Made by a program: the position numbers and the translations under genes. The notes under the pieces are model-generated. The model saw nothing but the letters and a program-made list of their open reading frames with translations. It was not told where the DNA came from and did not search any database. DNA of 64,000 bases from Candidatus Woesearchaeota archaeon (GTDB lineage: Archaea > Nanobdellota > Nanobdellia > Woesearchaeales > GW2011-AR4): positions 1 through 64,000 of the forward strand of contig JACPMR010000012.1 of NCBI GenBank assembly GCA_016185945.1. The letters are read 5' to 3'. Below are positions 57,394 to 64,000 of the stretch, piece after piece; within the stretch, counting starts at the first letter, position 1; every line of letters starts with the position of its first letter.

Positions 57394-57903
57394 ATGACAA
57401 TCGACAAAAAAGAACTTTCAAGGCTTTCTCCTGGGGAAAGAATAAAAAAGCTTAAATTAATGGAGGAAGAGCGTAAAAAAGAAGTTGATGAGATAGAGAG
57501 ATTAATAAGGCAATCAATGCAGGAATTAAAGACGGACAAGATTGCCGAGGAGGTTGCCCCAAGGCAGAGAGAGGTTGACATTTCAAGGCTTTTTGAAACA
57601 ACTGGCGAGGGTTTGGAAAGGACTGCAAGGGAAGAAGCGCCTCCAGTCGCTTTGATGAAAGGCACAAAGAGCTATCAAGCATTTGTGCAGACATACGAAG
57701 CTTATTCCAAACTTACTGAAATGTATGCCTCAGTATCAACGGGCGGAAGCTTGACAGAAGAGCAAGTAAGAGCTATAGGCACTATTGGAGAGCGCCTAAA
57801 CACAGCAGAGCGCTACATGACAGAAGGAGAGAAGGCAGCCAGCAAGCTTGATGCAAGCAGGGCTGTTTTATATAAACTTAAAAAAGAAACTGGATTGTTC
57901 TAA
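57394..57903 (+). CDS. Uncharacterised charged helical protein
   Basis: A 169-aa protein, helical throughout: ERIKKLKLMEEERKKEVDEIERLIRQSMQELK, a Glu-rich middle, then FVQTYEAYSKLTEMYASVSTGGSLTEEQVRAIGTIGERLNTAERYM. No family recognised. It starts ~60 bases after the TIM-barrel gene on the same strand and may be its partner. Its last 4 bases overlap the convergent gene. Confidence 0.6.
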   Translation: MTIDKKELSRLSPGERIKKLKLMEEERKKEVDEIERLIRQSMQELKTDKIAEEVAPRQREVDISRLFETTGEGLERTAREEAPPVALMKGTKSYQAFVQTYEAYSKLTEMYASVSTGGSLTEEQVRAIGTIGERLNTAERYMTEGEKAASKLDASRAVLYKLKKETGLF

Positions 57904-58544
57904 GAGGTAGTCGATTTAAGGAGGTACATAACAGGGTCTAGCTTTATCCACATCTTTACCTGCTCCCATTCTGCTGAGGACATGCCTTGCAATGGCACTA
58001 ACGATATTGAAGCAGTCAAGAGCAAGTCGGAAGTTTTTGGCATGAAATATTTTACATATTTTCCAATTTTATCCATTGATTCTTTGCCAATTAAATTAAA
58101 TCCGCTGTCTTCTAAAGCCTTGTTTGCAATTCCAGCATGCTCGTCTACAAGATGCTCATAAGGGTTTTGTGTTTTAAATTTACCCAAATAGCTAAACAAC
58201 TTTCCGTAGTCTACGTAAGAAGTTTGCTGTGATACTCCATAATTTTTTGAAACAGTTCCATAGCCGCCACTAACAATTAATGGTCTACGTTCTTTGATTA
58301 TTTTATAGACTTTATCTTCTTCCTTAGGTTTTGTTTTTTTCTCTCTTTTAGCTCTTTCCAAAGAAGCTTTTATTATTAGGTTTGCTAGTGAAGTTAAAGA
58401 TAATTGTTCAGATTTTTTTACTTCAGCCTTTTGTTTACCTTTGTGTTTTTTACTAGTATTTAGTGTAGGAACTTTTACTGAAACACTTTTCAACTTTACT
58501 TCAGAATGTTCCTTAACCTTATCCGCTAATGTTAATTGAGCCAA
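57900..58544 (-). CDS. Uncharacterised protein, tandem paralogue 1
   Basis: A 214-aa protein: Lys-rich N-terminal part (KLKSVSVKVPTLNTSKKHKGKQK), a helical region (SLASLIIKASLERAKREKK-like), a Tyr/Gly-rich segment (GYGTVSKNYGVSQQTSYVDYGKLFSYLGKF), and a C-terminal GMSSAEWEQVKMWIKLDPVMY. The neighbouring gene at 58624 is clearly homologous along its whole length. Function unknown. Confidence 0.65.
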   Translation of the reverse strand: MAQLTLADKVKEHSEVKLKSVSVKVPTLNTSKKHKGKQKAEVKKSEQLSLTSLANLIIKASLERAKREKKTKPKEEDKVYKIIKERRPLIVSGGYGTVSKNYGVSQQTSYVDYGKLFSYLGKFKTQNPYEHLVDEHAGIANKALEDSGFNLIGKESMDKIGKYVKYFMPKTSDLLLTASISLVPLQGMSSAEWEQVKMWIKLDPVMYLLKSTTS

Positions 58545-58623
58545 AAAACCACCATCTTGGATGTTATATCCAACACATATTTATAATTTTTGTTTTCTAA
58601 ATTTATATTGGGAAATAATCAGC

Positions 58624-59271
58624 TTATCTAAGAAATTTTCCTGTTCTGAATCCATAAGCCACAGGGTCAAGCTCCATCCAGAGCCTGAATTGCTCCCATT
58701 CTGCTGAGCTCATGCCAGCTTTTGGCACAAGCGACAATGTGTCTATCCATCCTCCTCGGGTATATTTAATACGCTGGGTTATTCTGTCCAATGTTTCTGC
58801 ATTAAGCACAGTAAATCTGCTATCTTCCAATGAGCGGTTTGCCATTGCAATGTGGTCTTCACCTTGGCTTTCATAGGCATTTTTTGCTCTGAATCTAAAC
58901 AAATAGCTGAATAGTTTCCCGTAGTCGATATAAGAAGTGGTAGGAGCGGTGTTATAGCCTCGAGAAGATGTTCCGTAGCCTCCATCTGCGCTTAAAGGCG
59001 TATCCTCTTTTACAGCCTTATATTGTTTTTCCTCTGCGGTCTGTTTGCCCTTTCTGCCTTTTTTAGCTCTTTGAATTGCAGCCTTTATCAGAATGTTGAC
59101 TACTGAAGACAAAGTTGAAGAAATCTGCAAATTTGGCTTTTTCTGCTCATCAAGCTTTTGTTTAGTGCCTTTTTCTTTTTTAGCTTCAAGTTTAGGCACT
59201 TTTACTATTGCTTTTTTTAGTTTGATTTTAGAAAATTCCATTAATTTATCAACTAATGTTGATTGAGCCAA
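58624..59271 (-). CDS. Uncharacterised protein, tandem paralogue 2
   Basis: A 215-aa protein homologous to the previous entry: same order of Lys-rich N-terminus, GYGTSSRGYNTAPTTSYIDYGKLFSYLFRF, ANRSLEDSRFTVLNAETLDRI and GMSSAEWEQFRLWMELDPVAY. The most conserved blocks are the DYGKLFSYL and SSAEWEQ motifs. Direct tandem duplication, both with own upstream regions of ~80 bases. Confidence 0.65.
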   Translation of the reverse strand: MAQSTLVDKLMEFSKIKLKKAIVKVPKLEAKKEKGTKQKLDEQKKPNLQISSTLSSVVNILIKAAIQRAKKGRKGKQTAEEKQYKAVKEDTPLSADGGYGTSSRGYNTAPTTSYIDYGKLFSYLFRFRAKNAYESQGEDHIAMANRSLEDSRFTVLNAETLDRITQRIKYTRGGWIDTLSLVPKAGMSSAEWEQFRLWMELDPVAYGFRTGKFLR

Positions 59272-59429
59272 AAAATCACCTCAGAATCATTTGTAAGCAC
59301 TTTTTTCCAATATTTATAATTTTGTTTTCACTTGTTTGTGGTTTTACAACAAAGTATTTAAATAAAGTTTAATGCTTATCTTTTGCTGATTGGAAAAATC
59401 GTTTTTATTGAAAAATTTATTATTTATTG

Positions 59430-59495
59430 AGATGCCCGTGACTTGGCGAGCGAGTCTCTCGCGAGCCTCGCATGCCACTGTCAAAGGCAAGAAGC
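59430..59495 (+). repeat. GC-rich intergenic segment with GGCAAGAAGCAC module
   Basis: Contains GATGCCCGTGACTTGGCGAG and then AAAGGCAAGAAGCACTAAA. The last part recurs as AAAGGCAAGAAGCACAAGA at 9476, in both cases upstream of a structured repeat copy, so it may be a second module of the same element. It differs sharply in GC content from the surrounding sequence. Confidence 0.5.
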
Positions 59496-59552
59496 ACTAA
59501 ATACATTAACTGAAGGATAACTTTGACTGAAAAGATAATGAAAATTTTAAAA

Positions 59553-59694
59553 ATTCAATCCGCTTCGCAAATTTTACCCTCAGTGACTTGTGAGCGAGTT
59601 CGCTGTTGCGTGCGAGAACGCTCGCACGCAAGCGTTCAGGTCGAGCTCACTCGCATGCCACGGGCATTAACCCGACTCGCTATACATTGAATAA
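59553..59694 (+). repeat. Copy 6 of the structured repeat, enlarged
   Basis: ATTCAATCCGCTTCGCAAAT at the start and CCCGACTCGCTATACATTGA at the end. At ~140 bases it is the longest copy: the middle adds an extra GC-rich hairpin GCGTGCGAG-AAC-GCTCGCACGC. The terminal stem-loop is CGGG-CATTAA-CCCG. It ends 28 bases before the ATG at 59723. Confidence 0.78.
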
Positions 59695-59722
59695 AAATAA
59701 TAAAATATATTAAATATTCAAA

Positions 59723-60256
59723 ATGAACGATGCAGTTTTCCTACAGATAAAAAAAGAGTACGACAATTTCTATCGCGAACTGATGAGAAAAGGCAAGCTG
59801 CCAATGTGGAGCACTTCAAAGGGATTCTGGAATGCATCGATTTCAGATGAAGTTTATGAAGTATTCAAAAGAATCGATTTGCATCAATTCAACAATTTTT
59901 TAGATATAGGAAGCGGCGACGGAAAGGTTGTTCTAATGGCTGCTTTGTTCTGCCAAAGTGCAGAAGGAGTTGAGATTGATGAATTTCTACACAATAAGGC
60001 GGTTGAATTTAAAAATAAGTTCAATATAAAGAATGCAATATTCCATAATAAAGATTTTTTTGAGCATGACTTTTCAAAATATGACATTTTGTTTTCAACT
60101 CCTGATGCTCCGCTTGAAAGAGGGCTTGAGAATAAGCTGCTAAAAGAAATGAAAGGCAAGCTTATCCATTACGGGCATCACTTTCGTCCAAAGTTTTTGA
60201 AGAAAGAGGATAGCTTTTTGGTGAATGGAAGCTTGGTGAGCCTGTACACTAAATAA
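59723..60256 (+). CDS. Class I SAM methyltransferase-like protein
   Basis: A 177-aa protein: FNNFLDIGSGDGKVVLMAALF (motif I), AEGVEIDEFLHNKAVEF (post-I), KYDILFSTPDAPLERG (motif II region). The N-terminus (LMRKGKLPMWSTSKGFWNASI) resembles small archaeal methyltransferases of unknown target. No substrate assigned. Confidence 0.75.
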   Translation: MNDAVFLQIKKEYDNFYRELMRKGKLPMWSTSKGFWNASISDEVYEVFKRIDLHQFNNFLDIGSGDGKVVLMAALFCQSAEGVEIDEFLHNKAVEFKNKFNIKNAIFHNKDFFEHDFSKYDILFSTPDAPLERGLENKLLKEMKGKLIHYGHHFRPKFLKKEDSFLVNGSLVSLYTK

Positions 60257-60332
60257 AAATATTAAATATTACAAGAAAAGATTTTTATATGAGTGGCTTT
60301 AGTTTAACTAAACAAGGAATTTAGGTGGGATT

Positions 60333-60602
60333 ATGAGTTATGATGTGCCTCCAGATTATATAGTAGTGGCAGATGTGCCTCAAGAAGGGTATGGTTTTGT
60401 ACTGGACAGATTAAAAAAGGTAGGTTTAAGTGGGTTAACTAAAATTAATGATGAAACTTCGCGCATGGTGCTAACTGACGCAAAAGGCCCGCTCGAGTTC
60501 ATTGTTAGAACCCATAAAGATGGAAAGCCTGTACTTGAAATATTAGCGCCAAGAGGAGATTATAACAGAGCAAGACAATCGTTAATAGCCTACTTGAATT
60601 GA
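60333..60602 (+). CDS. Uncharacterised 89-aa protein
   Basis: Not recognised. An alpha/beta protein with YIVVADVPQEGYGFVLDRLKKVGLSGL and ILAPRGDYNRARQSLIAYL. A strong Shine-Dalgarno sequence (AGGTGGGA) sits 3 bases before the ATG, and TTTTTATATGAG upstream (~60281) is a probable TATA box. Well-translated by appearance. Confidence 0.58.
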   Translation: MSYDVPPDYIVVADVPQEGYGFVLDRLKKVGLSGLTKINDETSRMVLTDAKGPLEFIVRTHKDGKPVLEILAPRGDYNRARQSLIAYLN

Positions 60603-60625
60603 ATTTTTTAAGACTTTCTGTCTGC

Positions 60626-61462
60626 CTAACTAAAAACCATAGCTCCATACTTCTGCCCTTCTATCTTAACATCGTTAACAGCAAAAGTATTCTTGTCAGC
60701 AATCTTCAATTCCCTGTTTGAAGAAAGCAAATAATACAGCTTGCTTTTTGATGTAGTCAATACATCGCCATAAATAATCTCATCATTGATTTTTTCATAC
60801 TTCCTCAGCAAGAATACACCTTCTTCAATTGTGTAAACAACAATGCCTTGGAGAATTCCTGAAAACATTGCTGCGATTTGTGGTGAATATTTATTGATTA
60901 TTTTCAAGTTATTTTTTGCGATTTTTATTGATTCATTGCAATTAAATTTGCATGGAAAATGGCTTAGCAATGCAATATCAAAATGCCTTGCCGCAATATT
61001 GCTATAGAACGGAAATTCATAACCATTGGAATTTTCAAGCGTTTTTAATGTCAAGTCCGTATTGCTTTCATCAAAATTTTTTTCAAAAAACTCGCAGCAG
61101 CATTTTGGATAGCCAAGCAACAGCCCAAGTTCCTTATGCTTGTTGTTTTCTTCTGATGTTTTAGCTTTTTCTGCGGTATCTTTATCTTTCGATAAATATA
61201 TAAAAAAATAACCTTTTTGTTTTGAATCTTTAGGTATTTTAACTGATTTGTCGGAATAAAACTCGCTTTGGAGGTTTTGCTTCATTACCTTGAAATTCGA
61301 TATTGACGATTCTATTTTATTTTGCTTTAAAAAATCAACCGCTTTTTCAGTTTCATTCTCAAAAACCATTATCCTTGCGCATGGCTTGATGCCTTCAATG
61401 ACGTAAAGAACCTCAAGAGACTTTATAATGGAGTGGAAGACTTGCTGGAGTTTGAAAATCAT
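60626..61462 (-). CDS. DUF483-like archaeal protein
   Basis: A 278-aa protein with LGLLLGYPKCCCEFFEKNF and LLSHFPCKFNCNESIKIAKNN, the paired Cys clusters of archaeal DUF483 proteins. The four to five Cys probably form a metal or Fe-S site. The N-terminal part binds nothing recognisable. Function of the family unknown. Convergent with the 60333 gene. Confidence 0.72.
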   Translation of the reverse strand: MIFKLQQVFHSIIKSLEVLYVIEGIKPCARIMVFENETEKAVDFLKQNKIESSISNFKVMKQNLQSEFYSDKSVKIPKDSKQKGYFFIYLSKDKDTAEKAKTSEENNKHKELGLLLGYPKCCCEFFEKNFDESNTDLTLKTLENSNGYEFPFYSNIAARHFDIALLSHFPCKFNCNESIKIAKNNLKIINKYSPQIAAMFSGILQGIVVYTIEEGVFLLRKYEKINDEIIYGDVLTTSKSKLYYLLSSNRELKIADKNTFAVNDVKIEGQKYGAMVFS

Positions 61463-61595
61463 ATTGTCAGTTTTATCATATTATTTATAATAGTTATGAT
61501 TTGTCACTATCCACTGCCAATAACAAAACCTTTTAAATGTATAACAATAATTTTATAAACAACTAGAGTAAAGAATATTAAAAAAGAGGCAAATA

Positions 61596-62402
61596 ATGAA
61601 ATTTGATATTCCTAGGAAAGAGCATCCTAATCTCGAGCGATATTACAAAGAAGATGTTGACACTGCCTATAGGTTTGCCAATGAAATCTACAAGGAGCTT
61701 GGCAGCTTTATAAGGGCGGTTGTGCTGTTCGGCTCCACTGCAAGAAGGACAAAGCAGTCAGGAGGAGACATAGACATTCTGGTTATTATAGACGATTTAA
61801 TGATGAGCATGTCTCCAGAGGTTGTAGAAGCATACAGGCTGATTGTCCAAAAAACAATTGTGAAGGTTTCTACCAAGATTCATGTAACTACAATGCGCTT
61901 CACTTCGTTCTGGGAATACATGAGGAATGGGGATCCAATAGCAATCAACCTTTTGCGGGATGGTGTTGCTTTGATTGACTCTGGTTTCTTTGATCCTATG
62001 CAGGCATTGCTTAAAAGGGGCAGAGTAAGGCCTACGCAGGAAAGCATATGGACTTACTACACAAGAGCCCCAAATACTCTGCACAACTCAAAATGGCACT
62101 TGCTGCAGGCGGTGATTGACTTGTACTGGGCAGTTATTGATGCGGCGCATGCCGCCTTGATGAAGATTGGTGAAATACCTCCAACGCCAGAGCATGTTGC
62201 TGATTTAATGGAGCAAAAGCTTGTAAAGAAGAAGATGCTTGAACATAAGTATGTCATTGTGATGAGGAACTTTTATAGATTGATGAAGATGGTAACTCAT
62301 AGGGAAATTGTAGAGATTAAAGGCGCTGAATTCGATCATTACTACAAGATTGCAGAGGACTTCGTGCAGAGAATGAGAAGATTTATAGAGCACGGGAAGT
62401 AA
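61596..62402 (+). CDS. Nucleotidyltransferase fused to a HEPN-like helical domain
   Basis: A 268-aa protein. The N-terminal half is a MNT-type nucleotidyltransferase: VVLFGSTARRTKQSGGDIDILVII, the GSxxRxxxxxxGDxD motif. The C-terminal half is helical (HNSKWHLLQAVIDLYWAVIDAAHAALMKIG, MLEHKYVIVMRNFYRLMKMVTHREI) and HEPN/KNTase-C-like. This is a one-chain version of the two-gene MNT/HEPN pair at 3332-4257. TATAACAATAATTTTATAAAC upstream is the probable promoter. Confidence 0.75.
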   Translation: MKFDIPRKEHPNLERYYKEDVDTAYRFANEIYKELGSFIRAVVLFGSTARRTKQSGGDIDILVIIDDLMMSMSPEVVEAYRLIVQKTIVKVSTKIHVTTMRFTSFWEYMRNGDPIAINLLRDGVALIDSGFFDPMQALLKRGRVRPTQESIWTYYTRAPNTLHNSKWHLLQAVIDLYWAVIDAAHAALMKIGEIPPTPEHVADLMEQKLVKKKMLEHKYVIVMRNFYRLMKMVTHREIVEIKGAEFDHYYKIAEDFVQRMRRFIEHGK

Positions 62403-62404
62403 GA

Positions 62405-64000
62405 TTATTTTGTAATTTTTGGTTTGCTGCAATCATTTACTTTTATTTCAGATGTTTTTGTATCCCTTAGCCTTCCATCGTCAGAATAAACATTAGCTGT
62501 CATCGGGTAAGTGCCCTTTTTCACATTATTATCGATCTTTAGCTTTATCGAATCTAAGAATGTATTGTCTTCATCGCCAGATTCTATTGAAATGTTTTTT
62601 ATTGTATGTGTAAAGTTTAACTCATTGCTTTTTATTTCCAAAATGATATTTTCCTCATCCTCTTGTCCAATATTTATTACCTCATAAGTTATTGTAACAA
62701 TTCTGTTGCAATTAATTGTTGGAGGTTTTAAATCAAAACCCAAAAATCTTAGGCCATGCTTTTCCTTTTCTACTTCTAGCTTCACTTCGAAATGGCTTCT
62801 GTGCAAAGTGCCATTTTCATCTTCCCCTTCTGCTTCAATCAAAACATCAAAAGTATCTTCGTCAATATCAAGCGGAACATTAAACTTGAATGTGATTTTT
62901 TTGTCATCCTGCGCGCCTAAATCAAATTCTTTGGCTTCTAATTCCAAATCATCCCCGTCATCCATTTCCTCAATTGTAACCCTTAAATCAGTATCTTCTA
63001 TGCTTAAATCATCTTCATCTGAAAAATCGTTTTTTATCTTAACCTTGAACTCAACATTTGAGCCAGGCATAGCTTTTTTTCTAATTCTTGTATTATTATC
63101 AACATTAACTCTTTTATTTCTGATTTTTGCATCCAAATCAATAATCTTAAGTTTACTTCCCGGATTTACAGTTATGTTGGATGACTGGTTTGTTATTGCT
63201 ATAAAATCTGAAGCACTTACATTAACAACGAAAAATCCTATAGATTGTGGAGTGAATATTATCAATCCTCTTGAACTGTCTATCGACATTCCGCTTGCAT
63301 TTGTTTTTATGGAGAAATTCAATACGTCATTATCGGCATCGCTGGCGTCAACGTCATAGGTATGTTCCTCATTAACTGTAGCAGTTAATTTCGGAACAGA
63401 GGTTATTGTTGGTGGAGTATTGTTTGTTATATTTACTAAAATAATCGCCAATTTAGAACCAATCAGCAATCCATCGCTTACAGTAAAATTAATTGTATTT
63501 TTTCCTAAATCTCTGTTTGTTGGTTTCCAAGAAATTGCCGCAGCTGAATTGTTGATTTTTGATATTAAAATATCAGAGTGATTCGCTGAAAATATCAATG
63601 CGTCATTATCCAAATCGTTTGCAGTAATGTCAAAGCTCGAATTTATGTTTTTTGAAAATGTTTTGTCTGGTATTGCATCTAAAATTGGAGCTCTATTGAA
63701 ATTAGTTACTATAACCGCCCATTTCATTGAAACTTGGTTTGATGCAGGGTCATTTATTGTCGCATTTACTGAATGGGTTCCATTGGCATTAAAATCCGGC
63801 GAGTAGGAGAAATTGGCAATATTTGTGCCATTCAATTTTCCATCTATGAGCCAAGTAAAATCCAGCTTTGTGTCGTCTGGGTCAGTGGCATTAACACTAA
63901 ACTTTAAAGTTGAATTTTCAGTTATTGTTTGGGTTAAACTTGGTGGAGAGAACGAAACAATGTAAGGGCTGTTGTTTACAAATATGTTAAATAAACTATC
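62405..64000 (-). CDS. Large surface protein with cadherin/Ig-like repeats, N-terminus beyond the window
   Basis: The frame stays open to the window edge (531 codons visible). Repeated ~95-residue beta domains of the dystroglycan/cadherin-like type show NDLDNDALIFSANHSDILIS, SDADNDVLNFSIKT and DPDDTKLDFTWLIDGK. Then three CARDB/NEW-like domains follow (IKNDFSDEDDLSIEDTDLRV, INIGQEDEENIILEI). The latter are paralogous to those of the 35006 protein. Many N-x-S/T sites (NITNNT, NNSAAA) suggest glycosylation. No membrane anchor appears at the C-terminus (KVNDCSKPKITK). The TTG at 63835 is not the true start. Confidence 0.82.
   Translation of the reverse strand, partial: DSLFNIFVNNSPYIVSFSPPSLTQTITENSTLKFSVNATDPDDTKLDFTWLIDGKLNGTNIANFSYSPDFNANGTHSVNATINDPASNQVSMKWAVIVTNFNRAPILDAIPDKTFSKNINSSFDITANDLDNDALIFSANHSDILISKINNSAAAISWKPTNRDLGKNTINFTVSDGLLIGSKLAIILVNITNNTPPTITSVPKLTATVNEEHTYDVDASDADNDVLNFSIKTNASGMSIDSSRGLIIFTPQSIGFFVVNVSASDFIAITNQSSNITVNPGSKLKIIDLDAKIRNKRVNVDNNTRIRKKAMPGSNVEFKVKIKNDFSDEDDLSIEDTDLRVTIEEMDDGDDLELEAKEFDLGAQDDKKITFKFNVPLDIDEDTFDVLIEAEGEDENGTLHRSHFEVKLEVEKEKHGLRFLGFDLKPPTINCNRIVTITYEVINIGQEDEENIILEIKSNELNFTHTIKNISIESGDEDNTFLDSIKLKIDNNVKKGTYPMTANVYSDDGRLRDTKTSEIKVNDCSKPKITK

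Noticed and set aside
9521-59694. Structured repeats as a CRISPR array or as simple terminators
   Set aside because: They are dispersed singly, on both strands, without spacers, and have conserved ends well beyond a terminator stem.

Overview
The window is archaeal chromosome, most likely from a small-genome DPANN archaeon of the Woesearchaeota/Pacearchaeota type. The direct evidence is two histone-fold genes, archaeal EF-1A and EF-2, an L7Ae-S28e-L24e-Ndk cluster, an archaeal GluRS, the wyosine enzyme Taw3, FtsZ, an archaeal-type prepilin peptidase, BRE/TATA promoters with short leaders, and pre-tRNAs with bulge-helix-bulge style introns. The DPANN placement is inference from gene content and the many short conserved hypothetical genes. 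No virus, insertion sequence or CRISPR array is visible.

Layout. 1-5.8 kb: Xer-type recombinase, ftsZ, an SlyD-like FKBP, a MNT/HEPN pair, a frameshifted cytidylate kinase and an archaeal HTH regulator. 5.8-8.7 kb: a strong promoter followed by two tiny hydrophobic ORFs, an 18-codon ORF, a 100-aa unknown and a divergent ThDP-dependent enzyme. 8.7-15.2 kb: coiled-coil proteins, large unknowns (one with a kinase-like C-terminus), a histone with a frameshifted zinc ribbon upstream, gltX and a second histone. 15.4-22.7 kb: five tRNA genes, all interrupted, mixed with a phosphoesterase/HIT operon, a redoxin, a glycosyltransferase and a permuted GTPase. 22.7-30.2 kb: rpsJ-tuf, a surface protein, a prohibitin, taw3, a PIN gene and EF-2. 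30.3-34 kb: a toxin-antitoxin pair, unknowns and the rpl7ae cluster. 34-44 kb: an ECF-like transporter with DUF4430-like surface proteins, CheR-like methyltransferase, prepilin peptidase, paired degenerate HIT proteins and a giant membrane protein. 44-49 kb: an NFACT fragment protein, NAD(P)HX repair genes, a methyltransferase and an AbrB/PIN pair. 49.2-50.7 kb: a mosaic of a 23S rRNA 3'-end remnant, RHS fragments, a polymorphic-toxin tip and an immunity-like gene. 51-64 kb: AbrB plus Kef antiporter operon, several conserved unknowns including a 724-aa xylose-isomerase-like protein, a nucleotidyltransferase/HEPN fusion and the start of a large surface protein.

Most notable. Four of the five tRNA genes carry an insertion of 12, 32, 32 or 71 nt inside the T-loop. 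In each case excision at the same place restores TTCAAAT. Two of these introns (Ser-CGA and Glu-CTC) are clearly homologous. A second layer is a family of six intergenic elements with conserved ends and covarying stems. A third is a scatter of gene-tail relics (rpsJ, taw3, PIN, a helicase, 23S rRNA), which points to frequent short-segment duplication in this genome.
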